From Crocodylus rhombifer (lineage: Eukaryota > Chordata > Crocodylia > Crocodylidae): a stretch of DNA of 64,000 nucleotides. The position numbers were made by a program, and so were the translations under genes. Each line of letters begins with the position of its first letter. Within the stretch, counting starts at the first letter, position 1. Shown piece after piece: positions 24,002 through 33,616 of the stretch. The stretch is from assembly GCA_038503035.1 (NCBI GenBank), contig JAVSML010000030.1:1178001-1242000 (forward strand). The letters run 5' to 3'. The notes beneath the pieces are model-generated. The model saw only the letters and a program-made list of their open reading frames with translations, was not told the origin of the DNA and did no database searches.

Positions 24002-24155
24002 CATAGTTTCATAGTTTGTAGGGTCAGAAGGGGCCTGAGCAGATCATCAAGTCCGACCCCCCGCCATGGCAGGAAAGAGTACTGGGGTCAAACAACCCCG
24101 GCAAGGTGTTCATTTAGTCTTCACTTAAAGGCCCCCAGCCTAGGATCCAGCACCA
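24002..24155 (-). mobile_element. CR1 LINE, group A, 3' part (split by nested CR1)
   Basis: Begins with the antisense group A tail (TCATAGTTTCATAGTTTGTA) and continues through the last untranslated and C-terminal positions up to ccaGCACCA. In the intact copy at 8124-9533 the next bases are CTTCTCTTGG; here that continuation is found only at 27581. The gap is filled by the group B CR1. Confidence 0.9.
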
Positions 24156-24598
24156 TAGATTTCATAAGCATTAGGGCTGGAAGGGACCTTGGAAGATCCA
24201 GTCCAAAGGGCAGGAAGTCAGCTGGGGTCAAAGGATCCCAGCAAGATAAGCATCCAATTTGCTCTTGAAGGTGTTCAGAGTAGGTGCTTGAACCACCTCT
24301 GATGGCAGGCTGTTCCAGACCTTGGGGGCTCAGACAGTAAAGAAATTCTTCCTTATGTCCAGTCTGAAATGGTGTCGCAGCAGTTTTTGACCGTTTGACC
24401 TCGTCATCCCTTGGGGCGCTATGGTGAACAAACTTTCCCCCAGATACTGGTGGTCACGCCTGATAAACTTCTGGGGGCCATCAGATCACCCCGAGCCTAC
24501 GCTTTTCCAGGCTAAAGAGCCCCATGGTTCTCAGCCTGTCATCGTTAGGTCTGTTTTCCTGACCTCTGATCATGCGTGTGGCTCTTCTCTGGACTCTC

Positions 24599-25303
24599 TC
24601 AAGCTTCTCTACATCCTTTTTGAATTGGAGCCCAAAACTGGACGCAGTACTCCAGCTGCGGCCTCACCAAGGCCGAGTACAAGGGAAGAATGACGTCCCG
24701 GGATTTGCTCGAGAAGCATCTATGGATGCAAGCCAGCGTTTTGGTTGCTTCAGTAGCCGCAGCATCGCATTGCAGGCTCATGTTCATCTTGTGATCAGTG
24801 ATGACCCCCAAGTCTCTTTCTTCCGTAGTGCTAGCCAGTGTAGCACTGCCGAGCCTATAAGGATGTTGCAGGTTTTTCTTCCCAAGGTGGAGAACCTTGC
24901 ATTTTTCGGTGTTAAACACCATCAGGTTCTCGTCTGCCCATCTGCTGAGCCTGTCCATGTCAGCCTGGATCACCCGCCTATCTTCTGGCGTGGATGCTTT
25001 GCCCCAAAGTTTGGTGTCATCGGCAAACTTGGCCAGTCCGCTTCTGACTCCAATGTCCACATCATTAATGAAGATGTTGAACAATATGGGTCCAAGGACA
25101 GAGCCTTGAGGGACCCCACTGGTCACAGGGCACCACGATGAGTGATTGCCATCAATTACAACCCTCTGGGTCTGACCACAAAGCCAATTTCCCAGCCAGC
25201 AGATTGTAGTGGACCCAAGGCCACAATTGGCCAGTTTCACCAAGAGGTGATCATGGGATACCAGATCAAAGGCTTTTTTTGAAGTCAAGATATATGACAT
25301 CAA
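24599..25303 (-). pseudogene. CR1 group B reverse transcriptase core
   Basis: 234 open residues. They begin just after motif A (K-K-A-F-D-L-V-S-H at residues 9-17), then give G-V-P-Q-G-S-V-L-G-P-I-L-F-N-I-F (motif B, 73-88) and F-A-D-D-T-K-L-W (motif C, 103-110), followed by K-C-K-V-L-H-L-G, V-I-T-D-H-K-M-N-M and C-V-Q-F-W-A-P. The residue-level continuation upstream (V-I-Y-L-D-F-K-K) is in the frame 25266-25829. The join lies in a run of seven T at 25274-25280, so one length change in this homopolymer separates two halves of an otherwise continuous RT. Confidence 0.88.
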
Positions 25304-25829
25304 CCTCTTCTCCCTTGTCCAGGTGATAGGTCACCTGGTCATAGAAGGAAACGAGATTGGTCAAGCAAGACCTACCCGCAACAAACCCGTGCTGGCTATC
25401 CCTTAGGATGTTGGCATCGGCCAGTCCATTAAGGATGGCCTCTTTAATAAACTTTTCTAAGATCTTCCCTGGGATAGAAGTCAGGCTGATGGGCCTATAG
25501 TTAGCTGGATCCACTTTCCTCCCTTTCTCGGAGATCGGCACCACATTGGCCTTCTTCCAGTCTTCTGGCACTACACCAGAGCAACAGGAGTTTTCAAAGA
25601 TCTGTGCCAGGGGCTGGGCTATGATGCTCGCCAGCTTCTTGAGTACCCTGGGATGTAGATTGTCAGGGCCGGCTGACTTGAAGGTATCCAGCTTCTCAAG
25701 ATGTTCCTTCACGAGGTCAGCATGAATGGAGGGCAGGGGATCTCCCTCACCCGGACCTCCCTGTCCCATAGGACTGATGAAAGACCAATGCAAAGTACCC
25801 ATTTCATAGGTTGGCTTTTCCCTGGGCAT
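25266..25829 (-). pseudogene. CR1 group B RT N-terminal half
   Basis: 187 residues containing the K-S-A-G-P-D-N-L-H-P-R-V-L-K segment, V-P-E-D-W-K-K-A-N-V-V-P-I, N-Y-R-P-I-S-L-T-S, Q-H-G-F-V-A-G-R-S-C-L-T-N-L and finally V-I-Y-L-D-F-K-K at the start of motif A, with its catalytic aspartate. These are the conserved blocks that precede the RT core. The frame ends at the T7 run described for the downstream half. Confidence 0.88.
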
Positions 25830-26069
25830 CAGTTGTCATTTGCCCCATCTGGTTCAGCAAGGCCCCAGTGTTGCCCTTGCTTTTCCTCCTGCTCCCCACA
25901 TATCTGAAAAAGGACTTTTTTATTGTCCTTAATGCTCGAAGCTAGTTGGAGTTCAGTTGCAGCCTTGGCTTTCCTGGTTTGCTCCCTGTAGGACCAGACC
26001 AGTGCACCTTGGAGGTGAATCCCATCCTCCATCCTTTGTAGGCCTTTCTTTTTAGCCTCAGGAGGTCTG

Positions 26070-26600
26070 CTAGGTCCCAGGAGAGCCAGAGGGGCTGCTG
26101 TGCCCTCTTGCTGCCTTTCCTCCAAGATGGAATAGACTGAGCATTGAGGATTGCTCCCTTGAGGAGCAACCACTCTTCTTGAACCTTCTGAGCTTGTCAA
26201 AGTTGGCTTTTCTGAAGTCAAGGACTTCTGTATTGCTGACTGACTTGCCAGCCTTATGGCAGATGGTGAAGGTGATCAGCTCATGGTCGCTGTCACCCAG
26301 CTTCCCATCGATCACTAGGTCACCAATTAGGTCATCTCCAGTAGCCAGTACCAGGTCGAGCAGCGCTTTGCCTCTTGTTGGCCCATTGACTTCTTGAGTC
26401 AGGTAGAGGTCATCCATGCATGAGAGGAAGCTTTGTGACTGCTCGGATTTTGCTGAGTGATCCTCCCACAAGATGTCTGGGTAATTGAAGTCACCCATGA
26501 CAACCATGGGCCTGGAGCATGTGGCCTCAGCCAGTTCCCGTGGAAACTCCTGGTCAAGCTCAGGACTTTGGGTGGGAGATTTGTAGTAGACTCCCACCAT
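26070..26600 (-). pseudogene. CR1 group B endonuclease, C-terminal half
   Basis: 176 residues with Y-Y-K-S-P at 6-10, V-V-M-G-D-F-N-Y-P-D-I-L-W-E at about 33-46 (catalytic D and N) and G-D-S-D-H-E-L at about 97-103 (catalytic S-D-H). It is in the same frame as 26652-27347; only one TGA (26652-26654) and 17 sense codons separate them. After R-K-A-N-F the frame degenerates and the linker continues in others (25829-26221 and 25942-26169), so frameshifts lie near 26200. Confidence 0.85.
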
Positions 26601-26651
26601 GGTGTCCCCTGTGCTGTGTTCCCCACGGCTTTTAACCCAGAGGGTCTCCAG

Positions 26652-27347
26652 TCATCTACCCTGGTCCCCAACATCAGCTTGCAGGGACATGTAGCTTTCC
26701 TTAACACAGAGAGCTACACCCCCGCCCCTTTTATCTACATGATCCCTCCTATACAGGGTATAGCCATCTATACCTGAGGTCCAGTCATGGGTGGAGTCCC
26801 ACCAGGTCTCGGTTATCCCTATGACATTATAATTATTTGCATTGAGCAGCAGGACAAGCTCCTCCTGCGTATTCCTCAAGCTCCTGGCATTTGTGTACAG
26901 GCAGATTGTACCAGGGCTGAGGCAAAGGTGGGCTCCCTTAACCGCCTTGGCCCACTGGCTTTGCAAGGGTTGCTCAGTGGGCCAGCAGTGGTGGTAGTTT
27001 AAAGCCCGGTGGAGCAGGTCAGCCAGTCTGGCTGAGAAGAGCCTCCTCCCCAGGGGAGAGAGGTGGAGGCCATCTCTTCCCAGCAGCTCACTGCTTCTCT
27101 TGCCAAAGAGAGGGCTGTGGTCATGGAAGCCAAAGCCTTCCCGATGGCACCAGCGCCACAGTCTTTGGTTGACTATGTGGATCCTCCTCTCCCTCCTCAG
27201 CCCATAGCCAGAGACTGGGAGGATCGATGAGAACACCACCTGTGCCCCCAGACCCTTTGGCCCCACTCCCAAATCCCTGTAGCGCCTCATGACCTGGCTG
27301 GGAGCACTCTGAGCCGTGTCTTTGGTGCACACATGAATAAGGAGCAT
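26652..27347 (-). pseudogene. CR1 ORF1 esterase-like end read through into ORF2 endonuclease
   Basis: 231 residues without a stop. Residues 5-104 look like the C-terminal part of the SGNH-hydrolase/esterase-like domain known from CR1 ORF1 proteins: H-V-C-T-K-D-T-A at 5-12 (usual form H-V-G-T-N-D), V-V-F-S-S-I-L-P-V at 37-45, I-H-x-V-N-x-x-L at 56-63 and D-G-L-H-L at 92-96, the D-x-x-H catalytic block. From residue 147 the endonuclease begins: I-C-L-Y-T-N-A-R-S, then G-I-T-E-T-W-W at 177-183 and G-G-G-V-A-L. The frame therefore joins two proteins usually encoded separately. A lost ORF1 stop is the simplest cause. The glycine and asparagine of the GxND block are altered, so esterase activity is unlikely. 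Confidence 0.72.
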
Positions 27348-27580
27348 AGGATAGTGGCAAGTAGGGGCCTAGGTGGAGCTTGATCTGGTCTGGCTCCATG
27401 CAGCCGCCTTCTCCCACTCAGTGAGGGCTTAACCCCTTCCTGCCACAGGCCCTGCTTGCCTCCAGCTGTGCTGGGGGTCGGTGGGGGGCTCCACAGCTGC
27501 TGGGGGGTGTCTGGGGGGCTTCAGGGGAGTGGAGGCGCAGCAGGCTTTCACCCACATGTCTCTCGCCACTCTGGAGCTTA
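27348..27580 (-). mobile_element. CR1 group B 5' part, G+C-rich ORF1 remnant
   Basis: Proline- and alanine-rich codons on the minus strand, upstream of the esterase-like block in another frame. It is probably the end of the ORF1 middle region. An open frame here (27418-28194) runs on into the group A copy on the other side of the junction, so it is a chance fusion, not a gene. Confidence 0.55.
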
Positions 27581-28722
27581 ACCACTTCACTTGGAAGTTG
27601 GTTCCAGATCCTAGTCATCCTGACAGTGAAGTAGTGCCTCCTCATATCTAGCCTGAATTTACCTTCTGCCAGCTTGTGACCGTTATTTCTTGTCTCTCCT
27701 GGTAGTGCTCGGGGGAACAGGGATTCCCCCAATGCCTGCTGGTCCCCTCTGACTAGTTTGTACACTGCCACTAGATCCCCCCTCAGCCTTCTCTTGTGGA
27801 GGCTGAACAGGTTCAGGTCCTGTAGCCTCTCCTTGTAGGCCCTCCGCTGCTGCCCCCTGATCATGTGAGTGGCTCTCCTCTGGACCCTCTCCATGTTGTC
27901 CACATCCCTCCTGAAGTGCGGCACCCAGAACTGGATGCAGTACTCCAGCTGCAGCCTAACCAGTGCCGCATAGGGGGAGAGGATCACCTCCTTGGACGTA
28001 CCTGAGATATATGTGTGGATGCATGGCAAGGCATGGTTGGCCTTCCTGACTGCATCCCCATACTGCCAGCCCATGTTCATCTTGGCATCAATAGTAATTC
28101 CAAGATACTTTTCTGCCTCTGCACTGATGAAAAGGGAATTCCCCAGCCTGTAGGTATGCTGCTGGTTCTTCCCCCCTGGTGCAGCACCTTGCATTTGTCA
28201 GTGTTGAATCCCATCGTATTCTCATCCGCCCACCCCTGTAACCTGTCTTGGTCTAATTGTAGTCTATTCCTCCCTTCTAGCATCCCCACATCCCCCCACA
28301 TCTTAGTGTCATCTGAGAATTTGAACAGGGTGCTTTTTACCCCCTCATCCAAGTCACTCATGAAGATGTTGAACAGTGCGGGCCCTAGGACCGAGCTCCC
28401 ACTGCCCACATCCCTCCATGTCAAAAGTGACCCATCCACCACCACTCTCTCGGTGTGGCCCATCCAGTTAGCAACCCATTTGACTGTGTAGGTGTCAACA
28501 CCACAGTCCCCTAGTTTTCTAATGAGAACAGGGTGAGAGACAGTGTTGAAGGCCTTCCTAAAGTCCAGAAAGACTACATCCACTGCTACCCCTGCATCTA
28601 AGGATTTTGTGACCTGGTCATAGAAGGCCAGCAGGTTGGTCTGACAGGACCTGCCTCTAATGAACCCGTGTTGGTTGCCCCTAAGCATAACCTCCCCCGC
28701 TGGCCCCTCGTGGACATGTTTG
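27581..28722 (-). mobile_element. CR1 LINE, group A, 5' part (split by nested CR1)
   Basis: Resumes at ACCACTTCACTTGG, the exact continuation of the tail part at 24002-24155. It runs back through the ORF2 C terminus and RT core to a 5' truncation at about 28722, where alignment with the other group A copies stops after the 'gctggcccctcgtgga' stretch. The tail and body parts together make a 1.3-kb truncated insertion that existed before group B landed in it. Confidence 0.9.
28077..28688 (-). pseudogene. CR1 group A reverse transcriptase fragment
   Basis: 203 residues. Motif A is F-L-D-F-R-K-A-F-N at about 40-48. Motif B is damaged: the G-V-P-Q-G block is missing and the frame reads G-S-G-S-S-V-L-G-P-A-L-F-N. 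Motif C is F-S-D-D-T-K-M, with both aspartates but serine for alanine. K-C-K-V-L-H follows. The next part of the protein is in the frame 27587-28194 ([19 protein letters not shown]). An in-frame deletion in motif B alone would make the enzyme inactive. Confidence 0.85.
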
Positions 28723-29074
28723 ATTCAGCTGTCTTGGGTTGAACCTTGTCCCTGTTATTGAAGTGTAATCCAAAGCAGTGCCATGACTTAAAATGGCATG
28801 ACTCTGAAGTAAATTATGCATTTGACAATAAAAAGTTGTTAGGTAAAATTCATTAACAGCTTTGGGACTAGGAGCCACAATCCAGTTTCTTCTCTGCAAG
28901 GCCAATGCCCCCCTCACTGAACTGCAGAGTGAGGCTCCATCTTCCCTCTCCCCATGACTCTTCCCTGTCTAGGCTCCCTGGAAGATAAGCTTCAAAAAGA
29001 GATGGGTGGTAGGTGCTTGTACATCTGTCCCATTGCTTGGGAGTTAAAACACCATCCTGGGACTGAACACCATA
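28723..29074. other. Non-coding spacer
   Basis: No family recognised. It leads into a possible MITE with a gcatgtctatgcagg left end near 29074. Confidence 0.35.
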
Positions 29075-29377
29075 AGCATGTCTATGCAGGAAATTAATGC
29101 GTCTGAATAAACACCAGCACAGTTTGCACCAAAGTTTATTGTTCCCAGCCACTGCATTTGCACGTGTGCCTGGGGCTGCAGCACATTCAGTCGGGGTGGA
29201 ACAGCCCTGGCTGGGAGGAGGTCCCAGGGGTCAGCCTGCCAGCTCAAGGTGCTCCACCCTGGCTCAACATACTACTGGGGCAAGAAGGCACTGTAGTGTG
29301 GGGCTAGCCAGCAGGCAACCCCCATGCTGAAGCACCTCTATGCCCCAGCCAGCCCCATCAGCATCTACACGTGCATT
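29075..29377. repeat. Possible additional MITE
   Basis: The left edge AGCATGTCTATGCAGG and the right edge (catctacacgtgcatt) are of the same gc-a-tgtctacacgtg type as the ends of the 255-bp MITE. It abuts that MITE directly. AATAAAC and GTTTATT near 29105-29140 form an internal inverted pair. The terminal match is weak and I see no target duplication. Confidence 0.3.
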
Positions 29378-29632
29378 GGGATCATCTACACATGATACTA
29401 CATCACCACAGCAACGTTACAGCAATGTAGTGTTGGCAGTCACAAACTATGTAGTCACAGCTACATCACCAAAGCAATGCGCTTCCTTGTTATAGCACAT
29501 TGCTACAGTGATACAGTGGCACAGTACAGACTGTTACTGCACCGTCATTTAGTACTTTCTTTTGGATGTACAAAAGAAAGTACTAAATGACGGTGCAGTA
29601 ACAATGGCATAGGTACACATGTAGGCATGCCC
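29378..29632. mobile_element. 255-bp MITE with perfect 33-bp central hairpin (copy 2)
   Basis: Same family as 4040-4295: inverted ends GGGATCATCTACACATG and GGGCATGCCTACATGTG, almost identical length, and the same hairpin at the same place. Flanks are ATT (29375-29377) and ACT (29633-29635), a possible imperfect 3-bp duplication. It has no coding capacity. Superfamily not proven; Harbinger-like is my best guess from the end sequence and a 3-bp target site. Confidence 0.75.
29532..29603. repeat. Perfect 33-bp inverted repeat with 6-nt loop
   Basis: TGTTACTGCACCGTCATTTA and the following 13 bases are matched exactly by their reverse complement after a GATGTA loop. As RNA this would be a 72-nt perfect hairpin on either strand. 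The equivalent in copy 1 (4204-4263) has the same stem with a few mismatches and a shorter loop. Confidence 0.92.
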
Positions 29633-29635
29633 ACT

Positions 29636-30328
29636 GTGAGCTAATTAGTCAACTCCACAGTAAACATCTCACATAGAAGTGCTCCTTGAGTGTGAATGGA
29701 GGATCCAGAATCAAAGGTTGCACATGTCCAGTGCTCTAACCACCAGACTATGTGTCATTCTTTAATCTCTTTCCTTGCACCATCCTCCAGTTGTCTTTCA
29801 CTATGCAGTACCATGCTGCTGAGCCACATTAGCCAGTGTTTTCCTATGAATTTCAGATATTCCCAAAGCATGTTGTAGGATTATTGTATTTCTTTTGAGG
29901 CTCACTCGGATGCAGTGTAATGGCAGGTAAAGAAAATCCTCAAATAATTCAGCACTTCAATGGTAGGTGCCAGTGTGGCATACAAGACTCTAGCCTTTTT
30001 ACCTACCACATAATTTTGGTATTTCCATTCTCCGCATTGCACAGTTATTGTGATAATCCTGCATTTCTATATGCAGTCTTACAGACCCTGAAAATGTAGA
30101 GGTATCCGCTTTCTATATTACACTTAAATCAATAACTTAAATGTAATGGCAAAGCCTCAAGTATCTTTTCCTGGTTTCTAGTGCAATCAGAGTTGTACAA
30201 TGATGAGTGATGGACTCCTCATATTTCAGCAGCTACATTGTATTGAGCTAGATCAGTATTTGCACTGGAAAACTCCAAGAAAAATACAGGTGGCATTTGT
30301 GCTCCTCCTAGTAAATGCTCAACAAGTA
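29636..30328. other. Non-coding spacer with MIR-like fragment
   Basis: At 29700-29760 the minus strand has words like GGTTAGAGCACTGGACATG, similar to the MIR SINE head. Otherwise unique sequence with closed frames. Confidence 0.4.
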
Positions 30329-31809
30329 TGTAACCTGAGTACACCCAAGGGTGTGCCCTATTCTCAGCTGAATGGGATGTATAGGCAGGAGTGGGTGCTG
30401 TGGGAGGGATGCCAGAATTTCAAGCAGCTCCCTCTTTCCTCTATAGAGTTAGCCCAAGCCCAAACTTCTTAACTATATACAATTTATTAAGTTATAATAT
30501 ACATAAACATAAAACTGAATATCATATGAATATATTTACACAGTGAACACTAACCAGTAACCAAGGTCAAACCCTAAATAACACTATTTACAACATCACA
30601 ATACAACTTTTCAATTACAAAATATAAGGTGCAAACATGAACAATCTTACAGCATCTATTCCTTAATATAGTCCCTGATCCATGGCAAGAGATAGTCCTC
30701 CTTCCAATGGGGTCCCTTGGGGGGTGTCCAGGAAGCACCAGGGGTCCGTCCCCTTAGGGCCTTGACTAGACGGGGAGGGGCTGCTCACCCAGCCCCTTCT
30801 CTGGGTTAGCCGGCCCCAAATGTCTTTCCCCTGTGGGACCCAAGGGCCCAATGATTCACGCTCCCTCAGGTGATGGTGGTCAGGGTGCAGCTTAATGCAG
30901 TCTCCTGTGCTGAAGCACCTCTCCAGCCCTCTCCCATGCTGCTTGGTTCCTCCCCACCCTGTGCCCCACTCTGGGGCTCAGCTCCTCTCAGCTGCTAGCT
31001 CCTGGGTGCTGGGCCTCACACTGCATCACTACCATTTCCCTGTGTCCTGGCTCAGCACTGAGGGCTCTCTTAGTACAGACTGAGCTCTCCAGGCTCCGGC
31101 CAGCTGTTCTCATGCTGGGTGGTTAACCCAAGCAGCCTCCATTGCTTTGTGGCTCCCAAAGCTCAGGCCCGTGTGCCGCTCTGTGCACTGCGGGACCTGG
31201 CCACTTGCCAGGAGATGGGGCCTGAGCTGCCCCACTGCAGCCCCAAGGCCTTTGCCCTGTGTGCTGCCCCACACACTGTGTGGCCCACTGGCCCTGCCGG
31301 AGTTTCAGGCTCCTTGCGGCTCCCAAAGCTTGGGCTTCATGCACTGAACCATGCACCATGATGGGCCCAAGCAGTCTCACACTGCTCCCAGGGCCAGATC
31401 TCTGTGCACCGTCCCTGCGCGTTGTCAACAGCTCAAGCAGTCTCACACCACTCCCAAGGCTGCTCCTTCAGTGGCAGCTTCAGGAGCCTTGGGCCTATTG
31501 ACCGCTGGGGGAGAGCTCCCCAGCTGTTCTTGGCTCCACTCTTCCTGAGTCCCTCGCTGCATCTGCCCCTTGTGCCGGGCACTCAGCTCCTTTTATACGC
31601 TCCACGGCTCCGCCCTTGAAGTCACCCCAACCTGACAGTTTACAGTCTTCAATCAGGTCCGGGGGAGCTCTTCTCCCCCTCCCCTCAGGAAAGGGGCATG
31701 ACTTTATTTCTCTTGCTGCCTCCTGGTTGGTGAATGGGCTCCACCAATGAAAACAGCAAGATCTCAAGCCTGGGACTCAACCCAAGCTCTGAAAGGTGAG
31801 CCTGCTACA
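30329..31809 (-). mobile_element. Solo-LTR-like element on the minus strand
   Basis: Read on the minus strand it starts TGTAGCAGGCTCACC (31809) and ends CTCAGGTTACA (30329), giving TGTA...TACA ends. A TATA box, GTATAAAAGGAGC, lies at about 31586-31598, and AATAAA at 30483-30488, some 150 bp before the 3' end. The first 11 bases equal those of the LTR-like element at 56369-56892. Flanks AGTA (30325-30328) and AGTT (31810-31813) could be a 4-bp duplication with one change. The 1.1-kb gap from TATA to AATAAA is long for a repeat region, so this may be a composite of two insertions. No gag, pol or env is present. Confidence 0.5.
31586..31598 (-). promoter_or_regulatory. TATA box within LTR-like element
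   Basis: GTATAAAAGGAGC on the minus strand, about 215 bp inside the proposed LTR 5' end, in a G+C-rich context. Position and form suit an LTR polymerase II promoter. Activity is not shown. Confidence 0.45.
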
Positions 31810-32511
31810 AGTTCTACATAGCATGTTGGAGGGTCTTGATCTGTGATTGCCATTAAAGATCTCAGTGCACCTTTTGCAAGAGTAGAGATGTTAACTCCAG
31901 TGTTCTGACCAACCTACCAGAAACCAATTCTTGGTGCTTCGTATCTTTCAATCCCTGACTGAAGCCATTATACACTGCTACAGAGCACTGCTCAGCAGTT
32001 GCCTCAGTTCACTAACGGTGACAAAAGTCATTCCTACATTTACAGAAATGCATATAGTGCTGTAAATATAAGCTTATTGCGACTGCCCACAGCCAAAAAA
32101 TAATGCTATTTAGTATCTACTTGGTGTTTTCCATGGTCAAAGGGATATTCCGATGTTATCTAATTCAGATTTGTCTCAAAAAATGTCAAGAAGCAAATGG
32201 CATCTAACCCACTATAGGGCCTAATCCAAAGCATATTAACATCAGTGAGAACAGAGGGCTTTAGGTCAGACTTCTAGTGTAGCTGCACGACTGTTATTTT
32301 TTTAAATGACTACAATGGCAGAAAAGACTCTCCTTTTAATATTCAAGAGCGACATCTGCAATGTCACTGGTGTTGTGTTCAAAGGTGCTCCTCAACTGCA
32401 ACCCAAGTAAAAATTTCAATAACACTTTGAAAATATGTCGAGTGCACTTTATTTTAAAGACAATTTAGTCTGAGTGCACTGTCTGTCCAGCCAGAAAAAA
32501 AGTTAGAATTA

Positions 32512-32622
32512 ATGAGCCAAATTCTGCCCCGTTTTGTGCCAGATAAAACTACAATAAATCCAATGGAGCTATGCTGCATATAAACAAGACAGAATTTGAC
32601 TGGATTACTTTACACCAATATA
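32512..32622. repeat. Palindromic DNA-element relic
   Basis: GAGCCAAATTCTGCCCC at the left is inverted relative to GACAGAATTTGACTGG towards the right. The same terminal words occur at 21845-21920. A very old MITE-like family, name unknown to me. Confidence 0.5.
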
Positions 32623-32999
32623 TTTAGATAATAGTCTTTACCCCAAAGGATCTCCAAGTACTCTGAAACTTAACACGCTATTCTGTGCTTCACTTTATCC
32701 ACATGTGAAATGCAGTATTTCTAACCCAGCAGTTTAGGAAAGTCTGTAATTGAAGCTGTAGGAAGAATTTAGGGAAACAGACTGTAATTACCTACACTGG
32801 AATTTGGCCAGAACACAGGAGCTACACCTCTATTCTTGGTAAAAGTATCAAAGGAGTCTTTAATGACCATAATTGATCAGAGCTTCATCTTGTCATCTAA
32901 TCCACAAGACAGCTCCTCCAACATAATGTCTCATGATTGACTATTGGTTTATTACCAACTCAAAGAGCAGAGTTCTACTTTCCAAGTTACCCATTAGTT

Positions 33000-33090
33000 A
33001 TGATAATTATTACTTATTTATTAAGCACTACAATGTGTTTTGTGCTGAACAAGACATAAAATAAGACAATTTCTTGCCTAAAAATTTATT
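33000..33090 (+). repeat. Ancient interspersed repeat, copy 1
   Basis: ATTATTACTTATTTATTAAG, then gcactacaatgtgttttgtg, then aacaagacataaaataagac. The same order of words (tri-nucleotide ATT stretch, 'cactgtgc-', 'acaaagac') occurs at 50290-50440, 53895-53995 and 57930-58200. Confidence 0.45.
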
Positions 33091-33616
33091 ATCTGAACAC
33101 CACAGCTAGGAGGGACAAGGGAGATCATAAGAGGAAACAGCCAAAATAGTATAAGATATTGCTTCTGGCAAGAAGTAGTGAGTCTAGAAAGACAGGGTGG
33201 CAGTTTCACAGACCAGAATTTGGTCAGTTTAATGCAGGTATGTTACATATAGACAAGTGGACCAGCGCTGATTCCAGTATCTCCTGGAGCGTTCTCAAAG
33301 GTGGTGTCTCCAAATACTGTGCTTAACTCATCAAGACCAAGCATGCCAGTATGGTCTGAGACCATACCCCTGGTAGACTGGTAGCCAAGTAGGCTGCCTA
33401 GCCTGCTGACTTCTGCAGATGGGCTTTACCTGCTGAAAATCTCCTAAGTCAGTCCTCCAAAATAAAGCACAGCAATTATATGGGCTAGACCACCACTTAG
33501 AAAGTTTTGGTGAGCTATCATGGGTTGGATCAGCGCCCCTTCCCCACCCTCCCACTCCATCCCCATCAGCCTGCAACAGTTTATAAAAACTCTCTAAATG
33601 GCTCTGCCCTGCGCTC

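Larger units (their letters stand above)
24156..27580 (-). mobile_element. CR1 LINE, group B, long nested copy (3.4 kb)
   Basis: Inserted into a group A CR1 with the target ACCA repeated at both ends (24152-24155 and 27581-27584). On the minus strand it runs from a G+C-rich 5' part through an ORF1-like esterase end, the endonuclease, the linker, RT and the C terminus to a tail ending ttatgaaatctatgg. Its 3' end matches the group B fragment at 9534-10012. ORF2 is broken by one TGA and a handful of frameshifts, far fewer than the old copies. It is probably 5'-truncated, since the usual CR1 length is about 4.5 kb and only the end of ORF1 is present. Confidence 0.9.
31814..33600. other. Non-coding region with ancient relics
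   Basis: Contains the palindromic relic at 32512-32622 and the ancient repeat at 33000-33090, listed separately. The rest has no recognisable gene or element. Confidence 0.4.

Noticed and set aside
31119..31619. Several overlapping frames in the G+C-rich stretch
   Set aside because: Low-complexity codons without motifs, inside the LTR-like element; no sign of selection on any frame.
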